Source of the DNA: Pyrrhosoma nymphula
Lineage: Eukaryota; Arthropoda; Insecta; Odonata; Coenagrionidae
DNA: 64,000 bases
Assembly (NCBI GenBank): GCA_963573305.1
Contig: OY754336.1
Location: 16,528,699-16,592,698, forward strand
Reading direction: 5' to 3'
Shown here: positions 1 to 10,859 of the stretch, piece after piece
Position numbering within the stretch: position 1 is the first letter of the stretch
How the letters are laid out: every line of letters begins with the position of its first letter
The notes under the pieces: model-generated
Seen by the model: the letters and a program-made list of their open reading frames with translations, nothing else
Databases searched by the model: none
What the model was told of the DNA's origin: nothing
Made by a program: the position numbers and the translations under genes

Positions 1-282
1 TTTTATAAATAGTTGAGAAAACATACAAAATACACACCGTTAGTTTTTTGACGAAATCTAGTTGTTAGATATCCTTAATTTTTTCAATATTCTCCCTCTG
101 GAGCGCACAGTCGTAATCTATGCCATGTAAAACAGCTAATATTCGCAGGCTAATTGCTCGAATAGTAGTTCGGTAAGGGGTTAGTATTTTGATATTATAG
201 GAAATATGGGAGTTTTTTCTTTAAAATGAGGACAAGTTCGTTAAATTCTAGATGAAATGATTTTTCGCTCCAACTACCATAA
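1..282 (-). mobile_element. piggyBac-type MITE, copy 1, cut by the window edge
   Basis: Reverse-strand copy of a non-autonomous family also seen at 7669-8235, 9574-10114 and 31198-31750. It shares the internal block around 95-115 (reverse complement of gcgctccagagggaga). Its terminus at 270-278 reads as the complement of GGTAG-TTTGAG-type ends, followed by ATAA where other copies have TTAA. The other end lies before base 1. No coding capacity is seen. Classification as piggyBac-type rests on the TTAA target site shown by the other copies. Confidence 0.8.
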
Positions 283-472
283 GTTCTGGTATTCGCGACA
301 CAAAGAGTTAGTATGGATGGTATCCGTAGAGTCCATACTTTGCAAAATACATACCACACTAGAATTGATAACTTTCTTGTAACCGGCATGCCGATTACAA
401 GAAGGTTAGCCGCGGCAGGGGTATTTTTCTAACTTTCTTTTTTATAACTAATACTCTGCGTTCACTTAAACA

Positions 473-862
473 CTATTTAACTTTGAGTTGAGAAACACCA
501 CGTGCTGAACAAGCTACATTAACAGAGTCAGCTAGAAGATATTCAGATTCATAAATACACGTATAGCACTCACAATCAGCTTCATTTCCTATGTCATTGT
601 TCAGGTTTTGAAGATTTTTATTGCAATATATGTACAATGGTATTAATCCAAATTCTGGTTTGCTCATGTATAGTTCGTGAGATATTTCTCTTAAAGAATT
701 TTTAACCCGTTTTTGTGGTAAAAAAAGGACCAGAACAAAATTTTCCAAAAAATAACGAAATACCGGTCGTATTTGCTCAAAACGTTTGCCGTATGAAATG
801 TTCAAACTGTTTTTATGTCTCTCAAACCTGTTCTCATAGAAACAATAAATGCTGTCCTTCAC
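473..862 (-). CDS. Unrecognised 129-codon reading frame
   Basis: An open frame of 129 codons starting at a GTG codon. Its composition looks protein-like rather than low-complexity: basic N-terminal half, a hydrophobic patch (FVLVLFLP), and a C-terminal half with a Cys cluster C-x-C-x2-C near residues 99-104. Just upstream on the same strand, around 866-870, is a pyrimidine-rich stretch ending in CAG, so it could be an exon entered from an intron rather than a gene with its own start. I do not recognise a family. It could be a host exon or a relic of a transposon protein. Confidence 0.25.
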   Translation of the reverse strand: MKDSIYCFYENRFERHKNSLNISYGKRFEQIRPVFRYFLENFVLVLFLPQKRVKNSLREISHELYMSKPEFGLIPLYIYCNKNLQNLNNDIGNEADCECYTCIYESEYLLADSVNVACSARGVSQLKVK

Positions 863-899
863 AATACTCTGAAAATTTATGAGTCACTGATGATTTCCT

Positions 900-1950
900 G
901 CAAAATAATTAATAAGTTACCTCGCCAATAAAAATTCCTTAACAATACTCCATTCTGCAGACTATTTTCTAGTCTAGTAATCCTCAAAATATTCGTTGGG
1001 TAAATTAAAAATATCGAGATGAAATATAACAAGTGTTTGGTCTAACACACTCTCTAACTCAGTCAACTAATCAAACTTTCCACACCACTGTGAAGAACTG
1101 GATAATCTCACTCAGAGTTCTGCTAAAACGGTCGCACTAGTTACCGGTTTGTTTAATTTGTCTAAAATATGCATCAGAACAAAGTATCCCATACTATGAA
1201 AACGCCAGATACGAAAAGGCTGGTAATCTACATTGCCTCTTATTTCAGCGGCTTAGACTCACCCTCTTACTAAAAACAACAAAAGGTTAGACTTAGGGAG
1301 GTCCGTAACAGAATAAATCTTGCGGAACTCGTGAAATATTTTATTTTATTCAAAGTAATACTGCCCATAATTTTAGTGAAGTACAATGAAGGTTATGAAA
1401 AATCATGCAACATAATACAATGTTATTCAACAAAGCTGGTGCATCTCATTCATATACAGCTGGACCACTCCATTGATACAGTCACCGACGACTTCATATG
1501 CTGTTGACCAGATTAGGCAATGATCCACCAACTTTCTCCACCTTCGAAACCTTTTAACACCACATACTCATTTCCGCATTTTCTACAAGGTATCAGTGAC
1601 CCTAAAAACGTTTGCCATTTGTTTCCATGTGTTTTGAAACTTAATTATAATATTGTTACTGGAAAACTTGCATTTTTAAGGACCATCTCCTATGGATTTC
1701 ATAAACATGGTTTCATTTTACAACATCCAATCTCTATATCTTCCTAACCCCAGGAAAATGCAACTATATCCGTTTTTTCCTTAAAAGAACATCTTCAGGA
1801 CTTTCTTAAACAGTATTCACCTAATTTCTTTTAACCTGTGCCACATGGTTTCTTTAACTCCGAAAAACCATTTATTAATTTCTCAGGTTCTTGTATTTCC
1901 ATAAATCCATATTTTATATTTATAGTATTATATTACTAAATGTTTTTATT
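900..1950. other. AT-rich stretch, no feature seen
   Basis: Unique-looking AT-rich DNA with frequent stops in all frames. No terminal repeats, tandem repeats or recognisable protein remnants were found. The short open frame at 1520-1747 has no recognisable similarity. Confidence 0.5.
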
Positions 1951-1954
1951 CAAG

Positions 1955-2690
1955 TTGCTTTGTTTGCCTGTTTGATTGGGTGAAATTTGTTAATCGAATT
2001 TTCAACCACTTACACTCACTCATCAGATTTCCTTAAACTTTGGCACACCGGTGTGTCTTCGATGAAAATACAATACTACAATATGTGTTACGGCCTTCTC
2101 TCCCATAGTCCCGGGTTCACGAGAAAATTGCTGAAATAGAATTTCGTTCCGTCTTAATGGTTTGAATTACTCCATTGTTTCCAAGACGTAGTAATATCGT
2201 CGCGGCCGTGTGGGTTATAGCGGTTCAAGGCTCTCCTGCGGCATTTTTTTTCGGTCGTATATGTTTCAGAAAGAACGTAAGATGCTCGATCCCGTACATG
2301 AACAACGGTGACAACAGCATTATTACATGGTTTTATTTACCTTGACATCTCTGTTTACTTGGGTCAAATCTTGTAATCAATTTTTCACCCAATTCCACCT
2401 AGTCGAATTTCTTGAAACTTACCCACGTGTGCATTTTGGATGAAGTTACAATATTTTCTCGATTTAAACAAATTAACGCAAAATTTAAGAATTAATTTCA
2501 CGAAAAACCATTCGATCCATTCTTTTTCACCAAAAGTTTACTGTAATTAAAAAATAAATTATTTGAAGAATAATGACAAAAATTGAATGAAAAATTGATG
2601 CAAAATTATTAAAAACTAAAAACTGTAAAATGTAATTACTAAATTATTAACAAAAAAAACGTTATTTTTATTAAAAATGCACCAAAATAT
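1955..2690 (-). repeat. Interspersed AT-rich repeat, two partial copies
   Basis: Two diverged direct copies of one sequence lie at about 1955-2085 and 2330-2450. Both contain a stretch like ttgggt(g/c)aaa followed by ccac..ctcgaat and cac(c/g)tgtg. The second copy extends into a T/A-rich body to about 2690. The reverse complement of 2330-2690 reappears at 47590-47805, including the piece tgcatcaatttttcattcaa. This is therefore a dispersed repeat of unknown class. Its ends were not defined. Confidence 0.55.
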
Positions 2691-2693
2691 AGG

Positions 2694-3091
2694 AAATAAT
2701 TTTTGAACTGTTCACAACTGGCCTACAAAAGGCAGAACGTCATTATTTGTAAATAAAATAAAACCATGACAACCATGAAAACCATGAAGCAACCAGCGTT
2801 TGTGATACAAAAGTCTTTTCACCAGAAATTCCTAGTCTTAATCATAATTTGTGATATTAAAGACTATTACACAATTTACAGTAAAGATTGAAGAAAGCTT
2901 TGCTTAACAGAAATTCCTGATCCTGCGCAATTTTGAACACTAAAGGCTTTTTACCACGTTACCTATATAGTAATGGTAAACTATTTTGTATCACAATTGT
3001 TATTCGCGCCTCAATTATTGGTTTATTTTTATTCACAAATAATCACGTCTTGCCTGCTGTAGGCTAGTGGTGACAGCTCAAAAATTAATGT
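2694..3091. mobile_element. Foldback (inverted-repeat) element of about 400 bp
   Basis: Left arm about 2694-2764 and right arm about 3020-3091 are imperfect inverted repeats of roughly 70 bp. The pair aataatttttgaactgttc / gagctcaaaaattaatg-like sequence lies at the outer ends and tttgtaaataaa / tttattcacaaa lies inside. The 250-bp centre is AT-rich and has no open frame. The target duplication could not be assigned, so the superfamily is unknown. Confidence 0.65.
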
Positions 3092-3444
3092 TCACAGTTT
3101 AGTACATTTTCGTTAAAACCATGTTTTAACAAAGTTTTTATTTATTTATTTTATTTATTCTTTCACTAAATACGTAAGTACCAAGACAGGAAAAAATACT
3201 CTGTTACTTGGGGGGTCTATCTTGGTTTAAATGTTACCTAAATTAGCAAAAAATGACTTTTTTGAAGTTTCTTATAGAGCAACTACAGAAGAATTGTAAT
3301 CTACAAAGTTGACATCTATGTTCATTAATATGAATTATAGTATTTTGCCTTCCATTGATGCATTTTTACTTCTGTACTAAGTAAATTAAGCCTGTTTGAG
3401 AAGAGTGGAAAAAGCTCTGCTACTTCGTATAATATATTTTTATT

Positions 3445-3465
3445 GCGCGACCTAGGTTTCGTCGC
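3445..3465 (-). repeat. Isolated half of a hammerhead-like Penelope terminus
   Basis: On the minus strand this reads GAC-GAAA-CCTAGG-TC-GCG, the same 3' half (GAAA, self-complementary CCTAGG, then GTC) seen in the inverted-repeat elements at 25736-25873 and 29675-29836. The CTGANGA half is not recognisable upstream, so this is at best a degenerate remnant. Confidence 0.35.
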
Positions 3466-3548
3466 AAGGGTTTACGCTTTGGACTGCTTCTGTGGCATCA
3501 TATGCCCAACTTTTTCCTATAAAGCCCTCAAAAATCAAATCGGTAGGA

Positions 3549-3735
3549 CGATATCTCGATAGCTGAGCTGGCTAAAGCACTCGGCGCGATATCAAGGCAA
3601 CCGGCTTCGAGTCCCAGTCAAGGCGAATGATTTTTCCTTTGTGGAATTTCGCAGATTCCACAAAGCCAAACCTTAGACTGTCTCCTTTGGCCCGTTGGAG
3701 CTTGTGCAACTAGAGGATAAAAAAGTCTTTTTTCC
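3549..3735 (+). mobile_element. tRNA-derived SINE
   Basis: The 5' part looks like a tRNA-type RNA polymerase III promoter: an A-box-like TAGCTGAGCTGG at about 3560-3571 and a B-box-like GGCTTCGAGTCCC at about 3603-3615, at roughly the spacing found in a tRNA. The body directly after it contains a perfect 11-bp hairpin, ctttgtggaat (3637-3647) with attccacaaag (3655-3665). The 3' end is not sharp. I set it near an A-rich stretch at about 3718-3725. The cloverleaf is not intact enough to call a tRNA gene. Confidence 0.55.
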
Positions 3736-3739
3736 GCAT

Positions 3740-6240
3740 TTGTGTATAATTGCCTAAATACCAGGGGAATTTTTTATTTGAATTTTTTTTAACGAATTAT
3801 GGGTCAAAAAGGTGCTAAAATCCCACATGCCAATTTCAATTTTTCAAATCTGTGATGGTGAGACACCATTTTTACGAAAACAAATTGAAATTCAAAATGA
3901 TAGACTTCAGTTTGTTTTCAATTGTTTTTAGGTCCTTGAAAGCTGGTTGGTCTAAGGTATACGAGCTTGAAGGATATAAAAACCATGCTCATATGACCGT
4001 CAAATATGCATTCGAGTCGATCCTGGGCTAGAGCTGATGCATATGAAGATCCTCTCGTAGCAGACGCTTGTGACATCTCTCGAGAGGTTTTGTATGTACT
4101 TCGATGCCGATAGTTCTCTTCCGCGCCGTAGTGTGACGTTGGCGTCTCTCTTAGTCTTCGAGCGTCGAGGAAGGCGGGCGACGCGACGGTGATCTCAGCC
4201 GTCGAGCGGTTCTTGCCGTAAAAATAAATGAGTGCCCGGAGCAAGACCGAAGGAATACGGTTCTTTTTATTATTCAAATTAATGCAGAGGCCGAACGAAT
4301 GAACCAAAGCCGAATCAAAAACTAATTATTAGGACAGCTCAGACCAGAACCAACTTGAGTGGAAATGATGGGTATGAAATATCCTCGGTAAAATCTTTAC
4401 TTGTGAAAAAATATGTATTTCAAGGCAGGAGTAATATATTTGTCGCAAGATTTTATAGACATGAGTGTGCAAGTGTTGCTCATGGATTAATATATCCCAA
4501 GTTAATTCATCCTCTTTATGTATGTGCGAGTATGTACTATATTTGATGCACTACTAAATCTACTTTTTTTCCGCATTTGAAAGTTTCTTGATTTTTTGAG
4601 GGTACATACAATTCTGCTTACCCCTCTTCATTGACCGTTTTGAAGGTTTTCATTCTACACACATAAAAGTTGTAGAATTTTACATTGGGTACGGTTTTGT
4701 ATAGGTTTTTTACACACGCTTCATATTTCAGAATGATCACAATTAGGAATTCGGAAATGAGTTACAGCACTTTTTTTACATTTAGAAATCTCATTACTAG
4801 GTTAAAATTGTTCGCATTATTACAATTATCTTTCATTTCATATTTGCATGCATGTAGTTTTAAAATTTATCATTTATCATAGGTTTTTTTTACATGTTTC
4901 GTATATCAAACGTATCACAATTTAGAACCCTGTCCTTATATCCTTTCAAAATCTAACAGCCTAGCAATAATGAATATTTGAATTTACTTATAAGGCTATC
5001 ACATGACTTTTTACCCAAATTATGAATAATATTTTCGGCTTCTTTGTGATTAAAAACATTATTTAAAAATAACGGTTGTGAAAAGAAATTTCAAGAAGTT
5101 GAGAGTTACAAGAATGGCTAATGGCCATCAGCTCGCTATGTTAAACTTACATATGAGGGTAGTCCATGACAATGCACATTGTTCATGATGCAGTGCCCAG
5201 CAGAGGACGCAAATTGTAGAGTGAAAATTTAAAAAACAATCACGAAGAAGTCAAAAATATTTTTCACAATATGAACCATGAAAATTGTTCTGGACAAAAT
5301 ATACTTTCGGTTCTCTTTTGGTTGAGTAATAATGATACTTTCATTTATGGACTTTGAAGATTTTAGTTAATGTTTACACAGGAATTTCAAAATGTGTGCG
5401 CAATGCGAGAATGTTGGAATAAATTCAAAGTTCTTTGCTAATGCAGTTTATTAAAAAAATATATATTTCTCTCACTGAACATATTCCTCTTATTTACTCT
5501 TGAGTAACATTGATAAAGTTATTTGAGAATTCTTGCAAGTAGCTTTTTTATCTCTTGACCACTGCTAATTCATTGCACCGCTGCAAACTACCACCAATTT
5601 CCATTTCTCCCGGTTAAATTAATTTATGTGATAAATAGTCGGGAGTATACATGTGTATTGGGTTCCACATTGGGATTTCATCCACGCTGATTCTTTTGTT
5701 ATTTTCCCAATGTATAAAATTGAACTTAATCGTTCAAGGCAATGTGTAAGTTTTACGATTTGATATACACCCTACATAAAAACTTTTTTTAAGTTAACCT
5801 TGAAGTAATCCAAGTTGTAAAATATTTAATGTTCTCAACATTCATAAATCAATGATCAAACAGGAAGAATTCCTTTGCTGGAACATGAATATCTGCAGTC
5901 AATGGTGGTGTCTATCCCACAGATTGTCACACCGCGGTTCTGCTTCTAACGGCTTCTGTAAATTCCTCAAAGAAATAATACACCTTGCGCTTTGTCCGTG
6001 TACGGGAAAAAGCACAAATATATAGAATAGAATGAAGGAGAGTTAATTACAATTTTGACATGTAGTAAGCGCTGTTAGTAGTAATTAGTTTGGTGAAAAA
6101 GCGTCACTCAGAAATTTGATTAGCTAGGATACCAATAGAATAATCCAACTTGTCGATACCTAATCGTTCGCCGAAAAAATGATCGAATTTGTTCCTTTGC
6201 CTGTGTTCGTAATTCCGTTGTTGTGTAGCAAAGCCACTCA
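3740..6240. other. AT-rich intergenic or intronic DNA
   Basis: No repeat structure or protein remnant was recognised. A moderately GC-rich patch at 4000-4240 holds an open frame on the minus strand (3918-4307) whose residues match nothing I know. It is probably chance. Confidence 0.4.
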
Positions 6241-6339
6241 AGGGTGACCGACCAGTGTTATCGAAGGGTAATGATTCTTTTTCCCAAAATGGGAAGAACT
6301 ATTTGTACATTGTTAATTATCTATTCGCCCGTGGTGTAT

Positions 6340-6625
6340 AGAGGTTGGCAAAATGTTTTCGACGCCGTCCACCTCACCGTGGGGCGCAGGCGGTTGGGGC
6401 AGCCGTCGGAGAGTCACGTCGGTTGATCAGGGCCGTGAATTTCGTAGGGGGGCAGCACACTCAGCGGGGGTTGGTGCGGCCCGCCAATCCCGCCGACAAG
6501 CGCAATCATTTCTCGGGATCGGCTCAGGAGAGCAACTCGCGAAGCGGAACTGGGTCTCCAAAAGCGACCTTTATTGCCTTCAACTTCACTCACCATGCAA
6601 TCCGTGTGGTGAGCTCTCTTGTACT
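6340..6625 (+). promoter_or_regulatory. Small CpG-rich block
   Basis: About 280 bp with a clearly higher density of CG dinucleotides than the surrounding AT-rich DNA. Three overlapping open frames across it result from the base composition rather than from one gene. A splice-donor-like GTGGTGAGC occurs at about 6606-6614. It may be a promoter or 5' non-coding exon of an unseen gene. No TATA box or coding exon could be tied to it. Confidence 0.25.
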
Positions 6626-7123
6626 TCCAAGTCACTCCTCCTCGTGCCCGCTTCACTTAGGCTATCCCTTCCATCTACGGATGCGATATTTGCATGCGGC
6701 GTGCGTCTGTATCGATATGTCTTATTCGATAATCATTTTTGTGACTGTCGCATCGTACTCACCCCGTTTATTTTAGCACATTGATAATTTTCTAAAAATA
6801 TTTGATACGATACGAAATTTCAATCTTTAAAGCAACCTTTAGCCAGTCATCAAGATTGTTTGTCAAATGTTAGAATTTATAGGTAAAACATTAGGAAGGT
6901 GGACATGGATAACAATCGGTGGAGCAGTTCACGTATCTTGGGAGAATAACTGGAGTAATATGGGAATAGTGATGTGGACATAAAACAAAGATTGGCCAAG
7001 GAAACATTCATGATAGAATGAGAGCACCATAGAGGGGACACGTAATTAAAAACGGATAATGAACTTTTCATGTTGGCATTAGAACTTCCAATGGTGAAAA
7101 CCCATTAATTCGATGCATCACGG

Positions 7124-7372
7124 CATGGGTCGGTAAACTACAGCCCGCGGGCCAAGCCCGGCACACCGCCACTTTTTTGCATGGCACGCAATTTTATTAT
7201 TGCAATTTTACAATTAATTTTTTTTAAATTTCAAAATATTAACTTTTATATTGAGCAGTACCTTGCGTGAAAAGACATTTTCAAGGATGATGTATGCAAA
7301 ATCTCATTGATGGTCAGAATTAACAGACGAACAATTGCATACAATTTTGATGATAGGGAGTACATACTAACT
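7124..7372 (+). mobile_element. hAT transposon remnant: one terminus plus transposase C-terminus
   Basis: The sequence from 7124 (catgggtcggtaaactacag followed by cccgcgggcc) resembles the ends of hAT elements of the CAGGGGTCGGCAAACT type. From 7263 to 7372 the plus strand encodes a remnant like the hAT C-terminal dimerisation region: EKTFSRM, then KSH, a stop where the family usually has an Arg codon, then ELTDEQLHTIL. In active transposases this region helps dimerise and supplies part of the DDE core. The direct join of a terminus to the C-terminus implies an internally deleted element. The opposite terminus was not found. Confidence 0.55.
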
Positions 7373-7668
7373 TTTAACCCCAATTTGGTGAAATATGTTT
7401 TTAAAACCAATTCCATTCATCCCATTAGTAAAGATGTATTTCACACAACTGTAATCTATTCTTTTGTATTATTTATAGATTCGGTTTTTATTATTATTAC
7501 TCTAATCATTTTTTATTTATTGTTGTCGTTATTATTTTCGTTATTACGGCATTTTTTATCAATAAATTGAAAAAACCTTGTTTTTTGCACGTTATTTAAT
7601 TAGACACATCCACAGAAATATAGTGCTCCCACTGGTCCGCTTAAACTAAAATATTTACTATTTGGCCC

Positions 7669-8235
7669 TAAAGTTAGTTTGAGCGCCATATCACTTCACC
7701 TAGAATTTGATGAATTTGACGTAATTTTAAAGATAAAACTCCCATCTTTCCAATGATATCAAAATATTAACCCATTGCCGAACTACCTTTCAAGCACTTT
7801 GCCTAAAAATATAAGCTTTTTTACATGGGATACATTACGGCTGCGCGCTCCAGAGGGAGATAATTGAAAAAAATAGGAATTTATAACACCTAGATTTCGT
7901 CAAAAAACTAATGGTTTGTAGTATCCTTGTTTTGTCGATTATATATAAAAATTAATCAATTACTCACCGCAGTAACTTTTACAGAATCGTAATAATACCT
8001 TCGTTTGTGAAGTTGATTTCACTGCATGGCGTGAAAAAATGAGTCAGGTTAGAGGCTTATGTGGTTATATTTATTTCATGACTGAGAATTTTTGTCGTAT
8101 ACATATAACTAAATATTTTGGCACCTTTAATATTTCATTATTTGCTTCATACTTCTTGACGCTGAAATAAAAAAAAATAAAATTCAAATATGGTCTCCGT
8201 TAAGACTAGGGAACTATCTCGCTCAACTACCTTAA
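7669..8235 (+). mobile_element. piggyBac-type MITE, copy 2
   Basis: Same family as 9574-10114. The right end reads CTCAACTACC followed by TTAA at 8232-8235. The left end (7669-7683) is degraded to TAAA-GTTAGTTTGAG. It shares the gcgctccagagggaga block and the agggaactatctc block near the right end. It is non-coding. The intact right and degraded left target copies suggest an old insertion. Confidence 0.75.
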
Positions 8236-8239
8236 GGAA

Positions 8240-8990
8240 GTTCCGCCGCGACTGTGTGAGTCAAAACAAATACTAAATTCCACATTTTTTATATTTTGTC
8301 CAAAAAATCCTGCTTTCGCTGATGAAATGCGTTACCAACAGAAAACCAAAAGAAAGTAGAAAAAATGCAAATTATTCCACGAATGTATTTTAAATGAGCA
8401 CTTTTTTCCAGTCATTGGAGCCGACTGCAGCGCCATTTCTTACGAATTTCCGCATTTTGACTTCAATTACGGCATTAATTCCTTAATAATTTAAAAAATA
8501 AGGTGGTAAGTTTCCTACATTTTATTTTTATTCAATTTCTCTGAATTATTTCCTTCTTACAAATAGTTTTCCGCGAAAATGCCATTTATATTTTATGGAA
8601 AAATACTATTTTTCCTCGTGTTTCTCTCATTCCCCCATTGAACACAATGTAAATTCAAGTTCAATTGTAGAATAAAATAGCGTGGAAAGGTGTTATTTTG
8701 TTGTTCATATCAGATAGAGGAAAAGATTTTTTACAAGTAGACAGAGTGTGAACAAAATGACATTTAAGTCATTTTACGGTGGAACCACCTAAACAAAAAA
8801 CGTTTTCCGACCCCAGCATTACTTTATTGATAATTTTTTCTGATTATATTATGTTATAGTATAGCCATTCTACTCATATATATATTGACACAGCGTTGTC
8901 GATACTTATGACGTGATTGCCCATTGCTTCTCACCCTCGCTAGTAATGTTCCCATCAACTCTCAATCCCCTCGCCCTCACTCGCTGATTC
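8240..8990. other. AT-rich stretch, no feature seen
   Basis: No open frame, terminal repeat or protein remnant was recognised. It becomes pyrimidine-rich toward 8930-9070, at the edge of the CpG block that follows. Confidence 0.4.
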
Positions 8991-8999
8991 TCCGACTCA

Positions 9000-9440
9000 G
9001 TGCGGATCCTTCTCCTTCTTCCCACCTCACTACTTCTCGTTTTTTATTTTAAAAATCCCCCCCTCCGCCCCCCCCCCATACCCCTCTCTATCTCGCGGAG
9101 CAACGGTACACGCGTTTGTTGCCTCAGGGTGACGTCACGGCGGGTCCCGTTCGGTTCACCTCTGCGAGTCTCGGCACGAACGCGGCCGACGCGCTACGCA
9201 CGCGGCGAACGGGCCGAACGCACGAACGCCAGTCCGCGTGCTCTCCGACGATTCGCTCAATCTCTCCCCCCTTCCCCTCCTCCCCCTCTCCCGAACCACC
9301 TCCCCTCCTCTTCCTCACTCTTTCCACTTCTAAAACTCCACGAGGCCGAAAAAACACACCGCGACACCCGATCTTCGGTGATGAGCTAAACCGTGACTTA
9401 CACTTCCTGAACTGTGAATGCTCCTCGACGGTAGGTATCT
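9000..9440 (+). promoter_or_regulatory. CpG-rich block with a CRE-like site
   Basis: CG dinucleotides are dense from about 9100 to 9370, flanked by C-rich tracts (9057-9080) and CT-rich tracts (9260-9330). A perfect palindromic TGACGTCA, the consensus CREB/ATF site, lies at 9130-9137. A splice-donor-like sequence CGACG-GTAGGT occurs at about 9426-9436. This is what a TATA-less promoter with a short 5' non-coding exon would look like. Overlapping open frames on both strands are compositional. No downstream coding exon was identified. Confidence 0.35.
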
Positions 9441-9573
9441 ATGAAAATTAACCGTGAATGCGATCTCATTTAAATAACATATCTATGCTAAATAATGGCG
9501 CTGCTCATCCCGTTAACAAGTGGACAATGTCAATTTGCATACAACATGCATTTAAAACATTTATTTTCAGTTA

Positions 9574-10114
9574 TTAAGGTAGATTGTGCGAAAAATGACT
9601 TCACCTAGAATTTGGCCTCATTTTAAAGAAAAAACTCTCATCTTTCCAGTGATATCAATTAGTTTCCCATGCTGAAATACTTTTCTAGCAATTTACCTAA
9701 AAATATAGGCTGTTATACATGGGATATATTAGGGCTGTGCGCTCCAGAGGGAGAATATTGGAAAAATTAGGAAATTCTAGCACCTAGATTTCTTCAAAAA
9801 ACTGTGTGTAGATTGCATGTTTTGTCAACTCTAAAAAAATAATCTATTAGTCACCACAGTAATTTTTCAGAATCGCAAACAACCTCCTGTTTTGGAGGGT
9901 TTTCAGACGTACGGCGGGAAAAATGAGTCAAGTTAGAGACTTATGTAGCTTTATTTATTTAACTACTTAGAATTTTAGTAATATATAACTATATCTTTGC
10001 GCCATTAATATTACAATATTTATTTCATACTTCTTACAGACACTGAAATAAAAAATAAAATTTTGATATGGCCTTCATTATGACTAGGGAACTATCTCAC
10101 TCAAACGACCTTAA
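9574..10114 (+). mobile_element. piggyBac-type MITE, copy 3 (best ends)
   Basis: A 533-bp element between TTAA at 9574-9577 and TTAA at 10111-10114. Inverted ends begin GGTAG at the left and finish CTCAAACGACC at the right. An exact TTAA duplication is the hallmark of piggyBac transposition. The interior is AT-rich and non-coding, so the element depends on a transposase made elsewhere. It shares internal blocks with copies 1, 2 and 4. Confidence 0.85.
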
Positions 10115-10439
10115 ACGAAAGAATTTTGTTCCTACAACTTTTATATAAAGTGCACGTTTCGCATACCCCATCTGGGAGTAAGCGGGGCGTGTTTTTTTTT
10201 ACTGTTATCCCTGTCATCGTATCTGAGGTGCATACGATGTACCTTCCTGTTGAATTTTTAAATTATTCGTGTGCATGGCAACGAACCACCTATGATCATA
10301 CGGATTTTAAGAGGGTTTATCGTACACGAAATAAACTTTTTGTAAGCCATATGCATGACGATATGTTTATAAAAATTCCTAACTATTCGGTTCCCTGATG
10401 CCGAAGAAACTCCCCAGCTGTAAAGCTGTCTTTTCTCCA

Positions 10440-10830
10440 ACCCGTACTTCCTCTTATGTGATATTGAAGCTTGGACGACAGCAATAGAAAAATAGAGGTT
10501 AAAGAAAAATAGAAAGGTTAAAAGTAATGGTGATTTGATGCTATCGAAGAATGATGAATATTAAATAGACGGAGAGAACGACTACTTAAGATTACCTACG
10601 AAAATCTTTGGAGAAAATATTTTGATTGAAAATCTTTTGAGGTTGAAGAAACGAAATTCAATCTGCACAATTGGAGACTTAACAGCTTCTTGAAAAAAAT
10701 AATGGAAGGAACGACGGATAGGAAGCGTTACCGAAGAAGGCAAGGTTGGAATATATTAAGATTATTATGATGGGTGCCAAAATGAAGGCGAATGAAATAA
10801 TAAAGCAGCCGGTTGAAGAGAGAATGGAGC
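10440..10830 (+). pseudogene. Decayed LINE reverse-transcriptase tail
   Basis: In a broken frame the plus strand reads remnants typical of the C-terminal region of RTE/CR1-like LINE proteins: EAWTTAIEK near 10470-10495, then CYRRMMNIK, a stop, TERTT near 10540-10580 (families usually have MWCYRRMLKISWTDR-like text), and a basic RKRYRRR segment near 10720. Stops replace Trp codons (TGA, TAG). It has no function now. It marks an old 5'-truncated insertion. Confidence 0.6.
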
Positions 10831-10859
10831 TGAAGCACACCAATCATCTAATTGGTGGT

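Noticed and set aside
2190..2260. A- and B-box-like words (ggccgtgtgggtt, ggttcaaggctc) suggesting another SINE
   Set aside because: The two words are too close together for a tRNA promoter.
3918..4307. 129-codon minus-strand open frame
   Set aside because: No domain, no codon-level hint and no splice context. Treated as chance.
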